Translations under genes and position numbers: made by a program
Assembly (NCBI RefSeq): GCF_003432485.1
Contig: NZ_QVNQ01000005.1
Span: 310,001 to 374,000 of the forward strand
DNA from: Actinomadura spongiicola
GTDB lineage: Bacteria; Actinomycetota; Actinomycetes; Streptosporangiales; Streptosporangiaceae
DNA: 64,000 nt
Direction of reading: 5' to 3'
In this document: positions 8,872 through 18,363 of the stretch, one piece after another
Position numbering within the stretch: position 1 is the first letter of the stretch
Layout: each line of letters begins with the position of its first letter
The notes under the pieces: generated by a model
What the model saw: only the letters and a program-made list of their open reading frames with translations
Told to the model about the DNA's origin: nothing
Database searches by the model: none

Positions 8872-9825
8872 TCACTCGCTGAATATCTTGTCGAAGGCTT
8901 GGGCCAGCCGGGCGGGTTCATGACGCGGCGACCCGTCGTCGGCGGCGACGTCCGCGAGCACGAGACGTCCACCGATCTCCTGGACGGCCTTGTCGAGGGC
9001 CACCGGGTCGTCGACGACACCGGCGTCGGCGAGGACGACGTCCACGTTGAGGTCGGGCGCGTGGGCGCGCAGCACCTCCAGATGGGTCTGCGGCGAGAAG
9101 TCGTCGGTCTCGCCGGGCTGCGGCGCCAGGTTCAGCGCGACGGCGCGGCGGGCCCGGGACGACACCAGCGCGCGGGCCAGCGCCGGGACCTTCAGGTGCG
9201 GCAGGACGCTGGTGAACCAGGAGCCGGGGCCGAACACGATCCAGTCGGCGTCCTCGACCGCGGCGAGCGCCTCGGGACAGGCGGGCGGGTCGGCGGGGAC
9301 CAGCGACACGCCGAGCACGGTGCCGGGCGTCTTCGCGCACGCGACCTGCCCCTTGACATGGGTGATCGCGTCGGGACGGGCCGGGTCGGCGCCGCGCACC
9401 TCGGCGACGATGTCCATCGGGACGGACGCCATCGGCAGGACCCGGCCGTGCGCGCCGAGCAGCCGCCCGACCCAGTCGAGCCCCGCGACCGCGCCCTCCC
9501 GGCCGAGGAGCTCCCACAGCGCGACGATGAGGACGTTGCCGACGGCGTGCCCCTGGAGGTCGCCCTCACTGCGGAAGCGGTGCTGGACGACGTCCCGCCA
9601 CGTCTGCCCCCACTCGTCGTCGCCGCACAGGGCGGCCAGCGCCATCCGCAGGTCGCCGGGCGGGAGGACGCCGAGTTCGCGGCGCAGCCGTCCGCTGGAC
9701 CCGCCGTCGTCGGCGACCGTGACGATCGCCGTCAGCCGGTCGGTGACGCGGCGCAGCGCCGACAGCGAGGCGTAGAGGCCGTGACCGCCGCCGAGCGCGA
9801 CGACTCTCGGGCCGTGGGGCTTCAC
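8872..9825 (-). CDS. yvcK: Gluconeogenesis factor / CofD-like protein YvcK
   Basis: 317 residues of the CofD-UPF0052 family. 'RVVALGGGHGLYASLSALR' at the N-terminus and 'IVTVADDGGSSGRLRRELGVLPPGDLRMAL' form the nucleotide-sugar binding site. 'HAVGNVLIVAL' and 'IVFGPGSWFTSVLPHL' complete the signature. In Bacillus and mycobacteria (CuvA) it binds UDP-sugars and supports growth on gluconeogenic carbon and cell-wall synthesis. It lies 62 nt from whiA and 56 nt from rapZ on the same strand, consistent with one transcript. Confidence 0.94.
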   Translation of the reverse strand: MKPHGPRVVALGGGHGLYASLSALRRVTDRLTAIVTVADDGGSSGRLRRELGVLPPGDLRMALAALCGDDEWGQTWRDVVQHRFRSEGDLQGHAVGNVLIVALWELLGREGAVAGLDWVGRLLGAHGRVLPMASVPMDIVAEVRGADPARPDAITHVKGQVACAKTPGTVLGVSLVPADPPACPEALAAVEDADWIVFGPGSWFTSVLPHLKVPALARALVSSRARRAVALNLAPQPGETDDFSPQTHLEVLRAHAPDLNVDVVLADAGVVDDPVALDKAVQEIGGRLVLADVAADDGSPRHEPARLAQAFDKIFSE

Positions 9826-9881
9826 CGTGCCGCCAACCTGCTTTCCTCATCCGGCCCCCGCCCCGGGAACCGGGCAGGGGT

Positions 9882-10760
9882 CTACTCGCGGCCGAGGTCA
9901 CGATGGGCGACCTGCACCTCGATGCCCTCGTCCCGCAGCCGGGCGGCGATCTGTTCCGCCATGGCAACACTACGGTGTTTGCCGCCGGTACATCCCACGG
10001 CCAGCGTCACGTAGTGCTTGCCCTCACGTTCGTACCCGTCGGCGAGAAGACGCAGCACCTCGGCGTAGGCGTCGAGGAACTCCTTGGCGCCGCGCTGCCC
10101 GAGGACGTAGTCGCGGACGGCGGAGTCGCGGCCCGTCTTCGGCCGCAGCTCCGGCACCCAGTGCGGGTTCGGCAGGAACCGGCAGTCGACGACGAGGTCG
10201 GCGTCGACGGGCAGGCCGTACTTGTAGCCGAACGACACGACGGTCGCGCGGAGGCTGGACTCGCCGGTGTCGTTGCCGAAGAACCCGATGATCTTGTTGC
10301 GGAGCTCGTGCACGTTGAGCCCGCTGGTGTCGATCACCAGGTCGGCCTCGGCGCGGACCTCGCGGACGAGTTCGCGTTCGCGGGCGATGCCGTCCACGAG
10401 ACGGCCGTCGCCCTGGAGCGGGTGCGGGCGGCGGACGCTCTCGAACCGGCGCACCAGGTCGGCGTCGTTCGCCTCAAGGAACACCACGCGCGGGTGGACG
10501 CCGCGCGCCTCCAGCTCGGCGATCGAGGAGTGCAGGTCCTCGGTGAAGGCGCGGCTGCGCACGTCCACGACCACGGCGATCCGCGGGACGGCGTCCTTCA
10601 CCCGGCCGCCGAGGTCGGCCATCGTCGCCAGCAGCCCCGGCGGCAGGTTGTCGACCACGAACCAGTCGAGGTCCTCCAGGGATTTGGCCGCCGTGCTGCG
10701 GCCCGCCCCGGACATTCCGGTGACTATCACAATGTCCGGGATCTTCGTCTCACTGGTCAT
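9882..10760 (-). CDS. rapZ: RNase adapter / nucleotide-binding protein RapZ (YvcJ)
   Basis: 292 residues. Walker A 'VTGMSGAGRSTAAKSLED' lies at residues 14-31 and 'WFVVDNLPPGLL' follows. The C-terminal half has 'SFGYKYGLPVDADLVVDCRFLPNPHW' and 'AVGCTGGKHRSVAMAEQIA', the family signature thought to bind a GlcN6P-like ligand. In E. coli RapZ feeds the glmZ sRNA to RNase E; in Gram-positives it hydrolyses nucleotides with unclear targets. Its ATG overlaps the uvrC stop (ATGA), so the two are translationally coupled. Confidence 0.95.
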   Translation of the reverse strand: MTSETKIPDIVIVTGMSGAGRSTAAKSLEDLDWFVVDNLPPGLLATMADLGGRVKDAVPRIAVVVDVRSRAFTEDLHSSIAELEARGVHPRVVFLEANDADLVRRFESVRRPHPLQGDGRLVDGIARERELVREVRAEADLVIDTSGLNVHELRNKIIGFFGNDTGESSLRATVVSFGYKYGLPVDADLVVDCRFLPNPHWVPELRPKTGRDSAVRDYVLGQRGAKEFLDAYAEVLRLLADGYEREGKHYVTLAVGCTGGKHRSVAMAEQIAARLRDEGIEVQVAHRDLGRE

Positions 10761-12730
10761 GTCGGTCTCCCCGTGTGCTCCCCGTCCGCGTCCCCCCGCG
10801 GCCCCGTGCCGCCGTGCAGGGCGGCGACGATCCCCTCGGCGCTGCGCCGCCCGATGCCCGGGACCTCGGCGACCTGCTCGGGTGTCGCGTCCTTCAACCG
10901 CTTCAGCGACCCGAAGTGTTTCAGCAGCGCCGCCCTGCGCGCCGGACCCAGACCCGGAACGTTATCGAGTTCGCTGACCGTCATCGACTTCGACCGCCGC
11001 TGCCGGTGGAACGTGATCGCGAACCGGTGCGCCTCGTCGCGGACCCGCTGGACGAGGAACATCCCCTCGCTGTTGCGCGGCAGGATCACCGGGTCGTCCT
11101 CGCCGGGCAGCCAGATCTCCTCCAGCCGCTTGGCGATGCCGCACACGTCGATGTCGTCGACCCCGAGCTCCTCCAGGGCCCGCCGGGCGGCGGCGACCTG
11201 CGGCGGACCGCCGTCGACGATCACCAGGTTCGGCGGGTAGGCGAACTTTCGGGGCCTGCCGGTCTCCGGGTCGATCGGCTGGTGCGCGCCCTCGTCGCCG
11301 GGAGCGTCGCCCAGGTGGTCGAGTTCGCCCGTCTTCTCGCTCTCGGCGAGGTAGCGCTTGAACCTGCGGGTGATGACCTCGTGGATGGAACGGACGTCGT
11401 CCTGCCCCTGCACGCCCTTGATCGTGAACCGGCGGTACTCGCTCTTGCGGGCCAGACCGTCCTCGAACACGACCATCGACGCGACCACGTCGGTGCCCTG
11501 GAGGTTCGACACGTCGTAGCACTCGATGCGCAGCGGGGCGTCGTCCAGCTCCAGCGCCTCCTGGATCTCCTGGAGGGCGCGGCTGCGGGTGGTGAGGTCG
11601 GACGCGCGGCGCGTCTTGTGCTGCTTGAGGGCCTCGTGCGCGTTGCGCGCGACCGTCTCCAGCAGGGCCTTCTTGTCGCCGCGCCGCGGCACCCGTAGCC
11701 GGACGGGCCCGCCGCGTTGCTCCGACAGCAGCTCGGTCATCGCGTCCTCCTCGGGAGGCAGCGCCGGGACGAGCACCTCCCGCGGAACCGATTCGCTCTC
11801 GCCGTAGATCTGGATGAGGAAATGCTCGACCAGGTCGGCGGTGGTGACGTCCTCGACCTTGTCGACGACCCAGCCGCGCTGCCCGCGGATCCGGCCGCCG
11901 CGCACGTAGAACACCTGCACGGCCGCCTCCAGCTCGTCCTCCGCGAAGGCGATCATGTCGCAGTCGGTGGTGTCGGCGAGGACGACGGCCTGCTTCTCCA
12001 GGGCCCGTTCCAGGGCGCGGACGTCGTCGCGGAGCCGGGCGGCGCGCTCGTACTCCTGGGACGCGGCGGCCTCCCGCATGTCGCGCTCCAGGCGTTTGAT
12101 GAACCGGCTGGTGTGGCCCGCCATGAAGTCGCAGAAGTCCTCGGCGAGGAGCCGGTGCTCGTCCGGGGTGACCCGGCCGACGCACGGCGCGGAGCACTTG
12201 CCGATGTAGCCGAGCAGGCAGGGACGGTCGAGCTGGTGCTGCCGTTTGAACACGCCCGCGCTGCACGTCCGGACGGGGAACACGCGCAGCAGTTGGTCGA
12301 CCGTCTCCCTGATCGCCCACGCGTGGGAGTACGGCCCGAAGTAGCGCACGCCCTTGCGTTTCGCGCCGCGCATCACCATCACCCTCGGAAAGTCCTCGTT
12401 CAGGGTGACGGCGAGGTACGGATACGACTTGTCGTCGCGGTAACGGACGTTGAACCGGGGATCGAACTCCTTGATCCAGGAGTATTCGAGCTGGAGCGCC
12501 TCGACCTCGGTGGCGACGACCGTCCAGTCGACCCGCGCGGCGGTCCGCACCATGGTCTGCGTGCGGGGATGCAGCGTGGAGAAGTCGGCGAAGTAGGAGT
12601 TCAGGCGCTGCCGCAGGCTCTTGGCCTTGCCCACGTAGATGACCCGGCCGTGCTCGTCGCGGAACCGGTACACGCCGGGAGACTCGGGGATGGAGCCGGG
12701 TGCGGGTCGGTAGGTCGCCGGGTCTGCCAC
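10757..12730 (-). CDS. uvrC: Excinuclease ABC subunit C
   Basis: 657 residues. The GIY-YIG nuclease domain is at the N-terminus ('GVYRFRDEHGRVIYVGKAKSLRQRL', about residues 19-43). A UVR motif follows in 'FIKRLERDMREAAASQEYERAARLRDD'. Next comes the RNase H-like second nuclease ('RIECYDVSNLQGTDVVASMVVF', 'VIVDGGPPQ'), and helix-hairpin-helix DNA binding at the C-terminus ('LDNVPGLGPARRAALLKHFG'). It makes both incisions in nucleotide excision repair with UvrAB. The GTG at 12730 is preceded by TAGGCT and 7 nt, suggesting a leaderless start. Divergent from the MscS-type gene. Confidence 0.96.
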   Translation of the reverse strand: MADPATYRPAPGSIPESPGVYRFRDEHGRVIYVGKAKSLRQRLNSYFADFSTLHPRTQTMVRTAARVDWTVVATEVEALQLEYSWIKEFDPRFNVRYRDDKSYPYLAVTLNEDFPRVMVMRGAKRKGVRYFGPYSHAWAIRETVDQLLRVFPVRTCSAGVFKRQHQLDRPCLLGYIGKCSAPCVGRVTPDEHRLLAEDFCDFMAGHTSRFIKRLERDMREAAASQEYERAARLRDDVRALERALEKQAVVLADTTDCDMIAFAEDELEAAVQVFYVRGGRIRGQRGWVVDKVEDVTTADLVEHFLIQIYGESESVPREVLVPALPPEEDAMTELLSEQRGGPVRLRVPRRGDKKALLETVARNAHEALKQHKTRRASDLTTRSRALQEIQEALELDDAPLRIECYDVSNLQGTDVVASMVVFEDGLARKSEYRRFTIKGVQGQDDVRSIHEVITRRFKRYLAESEKTGELDHLGDAPGDEGAHQPIDPETGRPRKFAYPPNLVIVDGGPPQVAAARRALEELGVDDIDVCGIAKRLEEIWLPGEDDPVILPRNSEGMFLVQRVRDEAHRFAITFHRQRRSKSMTVSELDNVPGLGPARRAALLKHFGSLKRLKDATPEQVAEVPGIGRRSAEGIVAALHGGTGPRGDADGEHTGRPT

Positions 12731-12889
12731 GTTCAAAAGCCTAGTGGGCGGGGCCGACACGCCGTGCTGGCGCGCTTCGCGGGCCGGGGTGACGGAGGTC
12801 TCCCTCCGCTGGTCACATGTCCGCAAAACATTCGGAAAGGGAGAGTCGGACGCAGGTTGTCCCCAGAACGGAAGGGGGTCGTCGCGGAC

Positions 12890-14014
12890 GTGTCCGCACT
12901 GTGGGCATGGATCGTCCTCGCGGCCGTCGTGGCCGCGTCGGTGATCGTCGTGGAGGTGGGGCGCCGGCTGCTGGCGGGACGGCTGTCGGCGCGGTGGCCG
13001 GGGGCCGGTCGCGTCGCCCGGCGCGTGGCCGCGCCGGCGTTCGCGTTCGCGGTCGTGGTGGGCGGCGGCGCGGCGATGCCGTACCGGATGCTCGGAGACC
13101 AGGCGGAGGACGCGGTCGGGCAGGCGGTGCGGATCGCGGCGATCGGCGCCACGACCTGGCTGGTGCTGCGGATCGGCTACGCGTTGACCGACCCGCCGCT
13201 GGCCCGGCTGACCCGTATCGAGGGCGACCGCAACCGGCGCGCCCGGCGGGCCCGCACGCAGATGCTGCTGCTGCGCCGGATCGCCGCCGTGCTGATCGTG
13301 GTCCTGGCGGTGGGCGCCGCGCTGTTCACCTTCCCCGGCGTGCGCGCGGTCGGCGCGGGGGTGCTGGCCTCGGCGGGCGTCGCGGGGCTGGTCGTCGGCA
13401 TCGCGGCGCGGCCGACGCTGGGCAACCTGCTCGCCGGGCTGCAACTGGCGTTCAGCGACGCGCTGCGGCTCGACGACGTCGTCGTCACGCAGGGCCACTG
13501 GGGACGGGTCGAGGAGCTGACCCTGTCGTACGTGGTGCTGCGGCTCTGGGACGACCGGCGGATGATCTTCCCGGTGTCGCATTTCACGGAGCAGCCGTTC
13601 GAGAACTGGACCCGCCACTCGTCCCGGCTGCTCGGGTCCGTGGAGCTGCACGTCGACTGGTCGGTGCCGATCGAGGAGCTGCGCACCGAGCTGCACGCCG
13701 CGCTCCGGGACAACCCGCTGTGGGACCGGCGCGACTGGATGCTCCAGGTCGTGGACGTCCAGCCGAACGGGCTGGTCACGCTGCTGGCGATGATGAGCGC
13801 GGCGGACTCGGCCAGCACCTGGGACCTGCGCTGCGACGTGCGCGAGCATCTCATCTCCCACATCCGCCGCCACCACCCCGAGGCGCTCCCCCGCCTGCGT
13901 GTCGAGGCCGCCCCATGGGAGGACGGCCGAGACGCGGACGGTAGGGAGCAGGAGGGCCGGGCCGCCCCCGGCGGGGGCCGCCCGGCGCGCCCGGACACGC
14001 TCAGGCGAGCATGA
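12890..14014 (+). CDS. MscS family mechanosensitive channel-like protein
   Basis: About 374 residues with four N-terminal hydrophobic helices (first near residues 5-22). A pore-lining helix and beta domain follow: 'VLASAGVAGLVVGIAARPTLGNLLAGLQLAFSDALRLDDVV', then 'GRVEELTLSYVVLRLWDDRRMIFPVSHF'. These are hallmarks of small-conductance mechanosensitive channels, which release solutes on hypo-osmotic shock. The GTG at 12890 was chosen as it directly precedes the first membrane helix; a TTG at 12857 is an alternative. The 3' end overlaps the convergent Rieske gene by 14 nt. The 160-nt spacer to uvrC is divergent. Confidence 0.85.
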   Translation: MSALWAWIVLAAVVAASVIVVEVGRRLLAGRLSARWPGAGRVARRVAAPAFAFAVVVGGGAAMPYRMLGDQAEDAVGQAVRIAAIGATTWLVLRIGYALTDPPLARLTRIEGDRNRRARRARTQMLLLRRIAAVLIVVLAVGAALFTFPGVRAVGAGVLASAGVAGLVVGIAARPTLGNLLAGLQLAFSDALRLDDVVVTQGHWGRVEELTLSYVVLRLWDDRRMIFPVSHFTEQPFENWTRHSSRLLGSVELHVDWSVPIEELRTELHAALRDNPLWDRRDWMLQVVDVQPNGLVTLLAMMSAADSASTWDLRCDVREHLISHIRRHHPEALPRLRVEAAPWEDGRDADGREQEGRAAPGGGRPARPDTLRRA

Positions 14015-14522
14015 TCTGGTCGCCCTGCACGGTGATCTTCTTCTCCGGCAGCGGCTCGTCGGCGGGCGGAGCCGCCACCGAACCGTCGGTGATCTTGAAC
14101 TTGCTGCCGTGGCAGTGGCAGTTGATCGTGCCGTCGGACACCGAGCCGACGGCGCAGCCGCGGTGGGTGCAGGCCGACGAGAACGCCTTGAACTGGCCCT
14201 GGGCCGGCTGGCACACCACGACCTTGGCGTCCTCGAACACCTTGCCGCCGCCGACCGGGATGTCGGCGGTCTTCGCGATCTCCCTGCCCCCGCCCTGCGG
14301 CTGACCGCCCCCGTTCGGCCGGGCGCCGCCGGTCGAGCCGCCCGACCCGTTCGAGTCGCCCGCCTCGCCGCCGTCGTCGGTCCCGCCGCACGCAGCCGCC
14401 AGCCCGGCGATGCCCGCGAGACCCGCCCCGATGAGCAGGCCCCTCCGGGTGTTCCCCCCGGCCGGGGCGTTCCCCGGCGCCTGCTCCGCTCCGTCCGACC
14501 GCGTCTCGGACCCCTGTGGCAT
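14001..14522 (-). CDS. Rieske (2Fe-2S) lipoprotein, copy 1
   Basis: 173 residues. Signal region 'NTRRGLLIGAGLAGIAGLAAACGG' has a twin-arginine pair, a hydrophobic stretch and a lipobox ending in Cys, so it is likely exported (possibly by Tat with a folded cluster) and lipid-anchored. A low-complexity Gly/Asn/Ser linker follows. The C-terminal Rieske domain carries 'CTHRGCAV' and 'CHCHGSKF', giving the two Cys and two His ligands. The ATG at 14522 has GGAGG 6 nt upstream. Only the substrate-free electron-carrier domain is present; its partner is unknown. A close paralogue lies directly upstream. Confidence 0.88.
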   Translation of the reverse strand: MPQGSETRSDGAEQAPGNAPAGGNTRRGLLIGAGLAGIAGLAAACGGTDDGGEAGDSNGSGGSTGGARPNGGGQPQGGGREIAKTADIPVGGGKVFEDAKVVVCQPAQGQFKAFSSACTHRGCAVGSVSDGTINCHCHGSKFKITDGSVAAPPADEPLPEKKITVQGDQIMLA

Positions 14523-14624
14523 TCTCGCCCTCCGGTGACATCTCGAATTCGGTACGTCACCAGGAAGCACGTACACCGGACCGAAGTGGTTCAATTCCGA
14601 ACCATTTCGGGGGTGTCCGGCGGG

Positions 14625-15029
14625 TCAGCCGACGACGATTCCCCCGCCCTTGACCTGCACCGGGTACTCCTTCAGCGGCTTGTCCGCGGGGCCGCGCCGC
14701 ACCGACCCGTCCGCGATCGCGAACTCGCTGCCGTGGCAGTCGCACTTGATCAGCCCGTCGGTCACCGAGCCGACGGTGCAGCCCTGGTGCGTGCACACCG
14801 CCGTGAACGCCTTGAACGCGCCCTGGCTCGGCTGCGTCACCACGACCTTGTCGCCGCCGTAGATCTTTCCGCCGCCGACCGGGATGTCGGCGGTCTTCGC
14901 GATCTCCTTGCCCCGGAGTTCCTCCGTGGACTTCTCCCCGTCACCGCCGCACCCCGCGAGCGCGGCCGCGCCGACGATTCCGGCGCCGCACAGCACCGCA
15001 CGGCGGCCGATCCCCTGTTCGTCAGTCAT
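14625..15029 (-). CDS. Rieske (2Fe-2S) lipoprotein, copy 2
   Basis: About 134 residues with the same plan as copy 1 but without its long disordered linker. 'GRRAVLCGAGIVGAAALAGCGG' is a twin-Arg/lipobox signal, then a Rieske domain with 'CTHQGCTV' and 'CDCHGSEF'. The block 'EIAKTADIPVGGGK' is identical in both copies, pointing to tandem duplication. An ATG at 15038 is an alternative start adding three residues. The two genes are on the same strand, 102 nt apart, and probably share a function in envelope electron transfer. Partner unknown. Confidence 0.88.
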   Translation of the reverse strand: MTDEQGIGRRAVLCGAGIVGAAALAGCGGDGEKSTEELRGKEIAKTADIPVGGGKIYGGDKVVVTQPSQGAFKAFTAVCTHQGCTVGSVTDGLIKCDCHGSEFAIADGSVRRGPADKPLKEYPVQVKGGGIVVG

Positions 15030-15130
15030 ACCGGCCATGATCCTGGACGACGTTCCAGGTCGCGCGCCGACCCGCCCGGGAAGGCGGAAGCCGCCCGAAC
15101 GGCCGGGCGCCGGAAAGCGAGGCGTCCGTC

Positions 15131-15167
15131 CCGGAGGCCCTCCCCCTTCCCTCGGGAGGGCCTCCGG
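15131..15167 (-). terminator. Perfect 14-bp hairpin downstream of uvrA
   Basis: CCGGAGGCCCTCCC (15131-15144) pairs exactly with GGGAGGGCCTCCGG (15154-15167) across a 9-nt loop. It lies 180 nt past the uvrA stop and about 100 nt before the second Rieske gene on the same strand. A second, weaker hairpin (CCCCTC 15218-15223 with GAGGGG 15233-15238) sits between it and uvrA. No U-tract follows, as is common in high-GC actinomycetes. The rest of the 15,030-15,346 spacer shows nothing I can name. Confidence 0.75.
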
Positions 15168-15346
15168 GATCAGCGGCCGACCCGCGGGTTCTCCCAGATG
15201 CCCGGGGTCAGACCGGTCCCCTCTCGAGGAGGGAGGGGCCTATCGGCGCCTTTGTCCTGCTCTCTTCACTCTCTCTTCACCGCACGCGCCCGGCGGAGCG
15301 GCGGTCCGGCGAACCGCGGGCGTTTCTCCGCCCGGACCCACGGGGG

Positions 15347-18184
15347 TCACGAGAGGATCTTGCCGAGGAACGTGCCGGTGTGGCTGGCCTCCACCTCGGC
15401 GATGTCCTCGGGCGTGCCCGCGGCCACGACGGTACCGCCCCGGGAGCCTCCCTCGGGACCCATATCGATGATCCAGTCGGCGGTTTTGATGACGTCCAGG
15501 TTGTGCTCGATGACGATCACCGTGTTGCCCTTGTCGACCAGCCCGTTCAGGACGCCGAGAAGCCTGCGGATGTCCTCGAAGTGCAAGCCGGTGGTCGGCT
15601 CGTCCAACACGTACACGGTCCGGCCGGTGGAGCGTTTCTGCAGCTCGGACGCCAGTTTGACGCGCTGGGCCTCACCGCCCGACAGGGTCGGGGCGGGCTG
15701 GCCGAGCCGGACGTAGCCGAGCCCGACGTCGTTCAGCGTCTTCAGATGCCGGTGGATCGCCGTGACCGGCTCGAAGAACGTCGTGGCCTGCTCGATCGGC
15801 ATGTCGAGCACCTCGGAGATCGTCTTGCCCTTGTAGTGGACCTCCAGGGTCTCCCGGTTGTAGCGGGCGCCGTGGCAGACCTCGCAGGGGACGTAGACGT
15901 CCGGCAGGAAGTTCATCTCGATCTTGATGGTGCCGTCGCCGGAACAGTTCTCGCAGCGTCCGCCCTTGACGTTGAAGGAGAAGCGGCCCGGCTGGTAGCC
16001 GCGCACCTTCGCCTCAGTGGTCTGCGCGAACAGCTTCCGGATGTGGTCGAACACGCCGGTGTAGGTCGCCGGGTTCGAGCGCGGCGTGCGGCCGATCGGC
16101 GACTGGTCGACGTGGACGACCTTGTCGAGGTGGTCGATGCCGTTGACGCGCTTGTGCTTGCCGGGGACGGTCCTCGCCCCGTTCAGCTTCTTGGCGAGCG
16201 CGTTGTAGAGGATGTCGTTGACGAGCGTGGACTTGCCGGACCCCGACACGCCGGTCACGGCGGTGAGGACGCCGAGGGGGAACGACACGTCCACGTCGCG
16301 GAGGTTGTTCTGCTGGGCGCCCTTGACGGTGACCTCGCGGCCCCGCGTCCGGGGACGGCGGATCTCCGGGACGGCGATCTCGCGGCGTCCCGCCAGGTAG
16401 GCCCCGGTGAGGGAGCGCTCGGAGTTCTTCAGGTCCTCGACGGTGCCGGACACGACGATCTCGCCGCCGTGCTCACCGGCGCGGGGGCCGATGTCGACGA
16501 TCCAGTCGGCGGCGGCGATGGTGTCCTCGTCGTGCTCGACGACGATCAGCGTGTTGCCCATGTCGCGGAGCCGGAGCAGCGTCTCCAGCAGCCGGTGGTT
16601 GTCGCGCTGGTGCAGGCCGATGGACGGCTCGTCCAGCACGTACAGGACGCCGACGAGCCCGGAGCCGATCTGCGTCGCCAGCCGGATGCGCTGCGCCTCA
16701 CCGCCCGCGAGCGTCGCGGACGCCCGGTCGAGGGTGAGGTAGTCGAGGCCGACGTCCAGCAGGAAGCCGAGCCGGGCGTTGATCTCCTTGAGGACGCGTT
16801 CGGCGATGTGCCGCTCCCGCTCGTTCAGCTCCATCGCCAGCAGGAACTTCGCGGCCTCCCCGATCGGCATCGCCGCGACCTCGGCGATCGACCGTCCGCC
16901 CATGGTGACGGCGAGCACCACCGGCTTCAGCCGGGCGCCCTGGCACGTCGGGCACGGGATCTCCCGCATGTAGCCCTCGTACCGCTCCCGGCTGGAGTCG
17001 CTCTCGGACTCGGCGTGCCGCCGCTGGATGTAGGGGATCACGCCCTCGTAGGCCGTGTAGTACGAGCGCGTCCGGCCGTAGCGGTTCTTGTACCGCACGT
17101 GGACCTGGGTCTCGTGCCCGTTCAGGATTGCCTTGCGGGCCTTGGCGGGCAGCTTCTCCCAAGGCGTATTGAGGTCGAAGCCCATCGCGTCGCCGAGGGC
17201 GGACAGCAGCCGCAGGAAGTAGTCGCTCACGTGGCCGTTCGACCACGGCTGGATCGCCCCCTCGCCGAGGGTCAGCTCCATGTCGGGGACGAGGAGTTCC
17301 GGGTCGACCTCCATGCGGGTGCCGAGGCCGGTGCAGTCGGGGCAGGCGCCGTAGGGCGAGTTGAACGAGAACGACCGCGGCTCCAGCTCCTCGAACGACA
17401 GGTCGTCGTAGGGGCAGTAGAGATGCTCGGAGTACATCCGGGTGCGGTGCTCGTCGTCCTCCGGCAGGTCGACGAAGTCGAGGACGATCGTGCCGCCCGC
17501 GAGCCCGAGCGCGGTCTCCACCGAGTCGGCGAGCCGCTGCCGCGCCGAGTCCTTCACCGAGAGCCGGTCGACCACGACGGAGATGTCGTGCTTCTCCTGC
17601 TTCTTCAGCTTGGGCGGGTCGTCCAGGCGGACCATCCGACCGTCGACCAGGGCCCGCGAGTATCCCTTGGCCTGGAGCTCGCGGAACAGCTCCAGGTACT
17701 CGCCCTTGCGCCCGCGGATCACGGGCGCGAGCACCTGGAAGCGGGTGCCGGGCTCCAGCTCCAGCACCCGGTCGACGATCTGCTGCGGCGCCTGCCTGCT
17801 GATCGGCCGGCCGCAGTCGGGGCAGTGCGGGTGCCCGATCCGCGCGTAGAGCAACCGCAGGTAGTCGTACACCTCAGTGATCGTCCCGACCGTGGACCGC
17901 GGGTTCTTGCTGGTCGACTTCTGGTCGATCGACACCGCCGGGGACAGGCCCTCGATGAAGTCGACGTCGGGCTTGTCCATCTGGCCGAGGAACTGGCGGG
18001 CGTAGGCCGACAGCGACTCCACGTAGCGCCGCTGGCCCTCCGCGAAGATCGTGTCGAAGGCCAGGCTCGACTTCCCGGAACCCGACAGACCGGTGAACAC
18101 GATCAGGGAGTCCCGCGGGAGGTCGAGCGAGACGTCCTTCAGGTTGTGCTCGCGTGCTCCACGCACGATGAGTCGGTCATGCAC
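15347..18184 (-). CDS. uvrA: Excinuclease ABC subunit A
   Basis: 945 residues with two ABC ATPase modules: Walker A 'GLSGSGKSSLAFD' near residue 30 and 'GVSGSGKSTLVND' near residue 640, each with its own signature ('LAGGEAQRI', 'LSGGEAQRVKLA'). Zinc modules include 'CPDCGRPI' and 'CPDCTG', with 'CENCSGDG' and 'CEVCHGARY' in the C-terminal half. UvrA recognises DNA damage and loads UvrB. The GTG at 18184, giving MHDRLIVRGAREHNL, matches the family N-terminus. Divergent from the MDMPI gene with a 279-nt spacer. Confidence 0.97.
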   Translation of the reverse strand: MHDRLIVRGAREHNLKDVSLDLPRDSLIVFTGLSGSGKSSLAFDTIFAEGQRRYVESLSAYARQFLGQMDKPDVDFIEGLSPAVSIDQKSTSKNPRSTVGTITEVYDYLRLLYARIGHPHCPDCGRPISRQAPQQIVDRVLELEPGTRFQVLAPVIRGRKGEYLELFRELQAKGYSRALVDGRMVRLDDPPKLKKQEKHDISVVVDRLSVKDSARQRLADSVETALGLAGGTIVLDFVDLPEDDEHRTRMYSEHLYCPYDDLSFEELEPRSFSFNSPYGACPDCTGLGTRMEVDPELLVPDMELTLGEGAIQPWSNGHVSDYFLRLLSALGDAMGFDLNTPWEKLPAKARKAILNGHETQVHVRYKNRYGRTRSYYTAYEGVIPYIQRRHAESESDSSRERYEGYMREIPCPTCQGARLKPVVLAVTMGGRSIAEVAAMPIGEAAKFLLAMELNERERHIAERVLKEINARLGFLLDVGLDYLTLDRASATLAGGEAQRIRLATQIGSGLVGVLYVLDEPSIGLHQRDNHRLLETLLRLRDMGNTLIVVEHDEDTIAAADWIVDIGPRAGEHGGEIVVSGTVEDLKNSERSLTGAYLAGRREIAVPEIRRPRTRGREVTVKGAQQNNLRDVDVSFPLGVLTAVTGVSGSGKSTLVNDILYNALAKKLNGARTVPGKHKRVNGIDHLDKVVHVDQSPIGRTPRSNPATYTGVFDHIRKLFAQTTEAKVRGYQPGRFSFNVKGGRCENCSGDGTIKIEMNFLPDVYVPCEVCHGARYNRETLEVHYKGKTISEVLDMPIEQATTFFEPVTAIHRHLKTLNDVGLGYVRLGQPAPTLSGGEAQRVKLASELQKRSTGRTVYVLDEPTTGLHFEDIRRLLGVLNGLVDKGNTVIVIEHNLDVIKTADWIIDMGPEGGSRGGTVVAAGTPEDIAEVEASHTGTFLGKILS

Positions 18185-18363
18185 GGCGTTGTTCCGGTTC
18201 CTCTTCTGGGGCGCGGCGATGGGGAGAGACAGATCCGTCTCAAGGCTAGCCAGGGGGTGCGACAGAATCCCCCTGCCGGAATCCCCAAGGCCATAACAGC
18301 GGCGCTCGCCGCCGCATTTCACGATGCTCCCGCCCGTCCGGACGGCACTCTCGCACCGTACAC

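Noticed and set aside
12731..14560. N-terminal extension of uvrC
   Set aside because: The open frame continues far upstream but is antisense to the MscS-like gene; UvrC family proteins begin at the GTG at 12730 just before the GIY-YIG domain.
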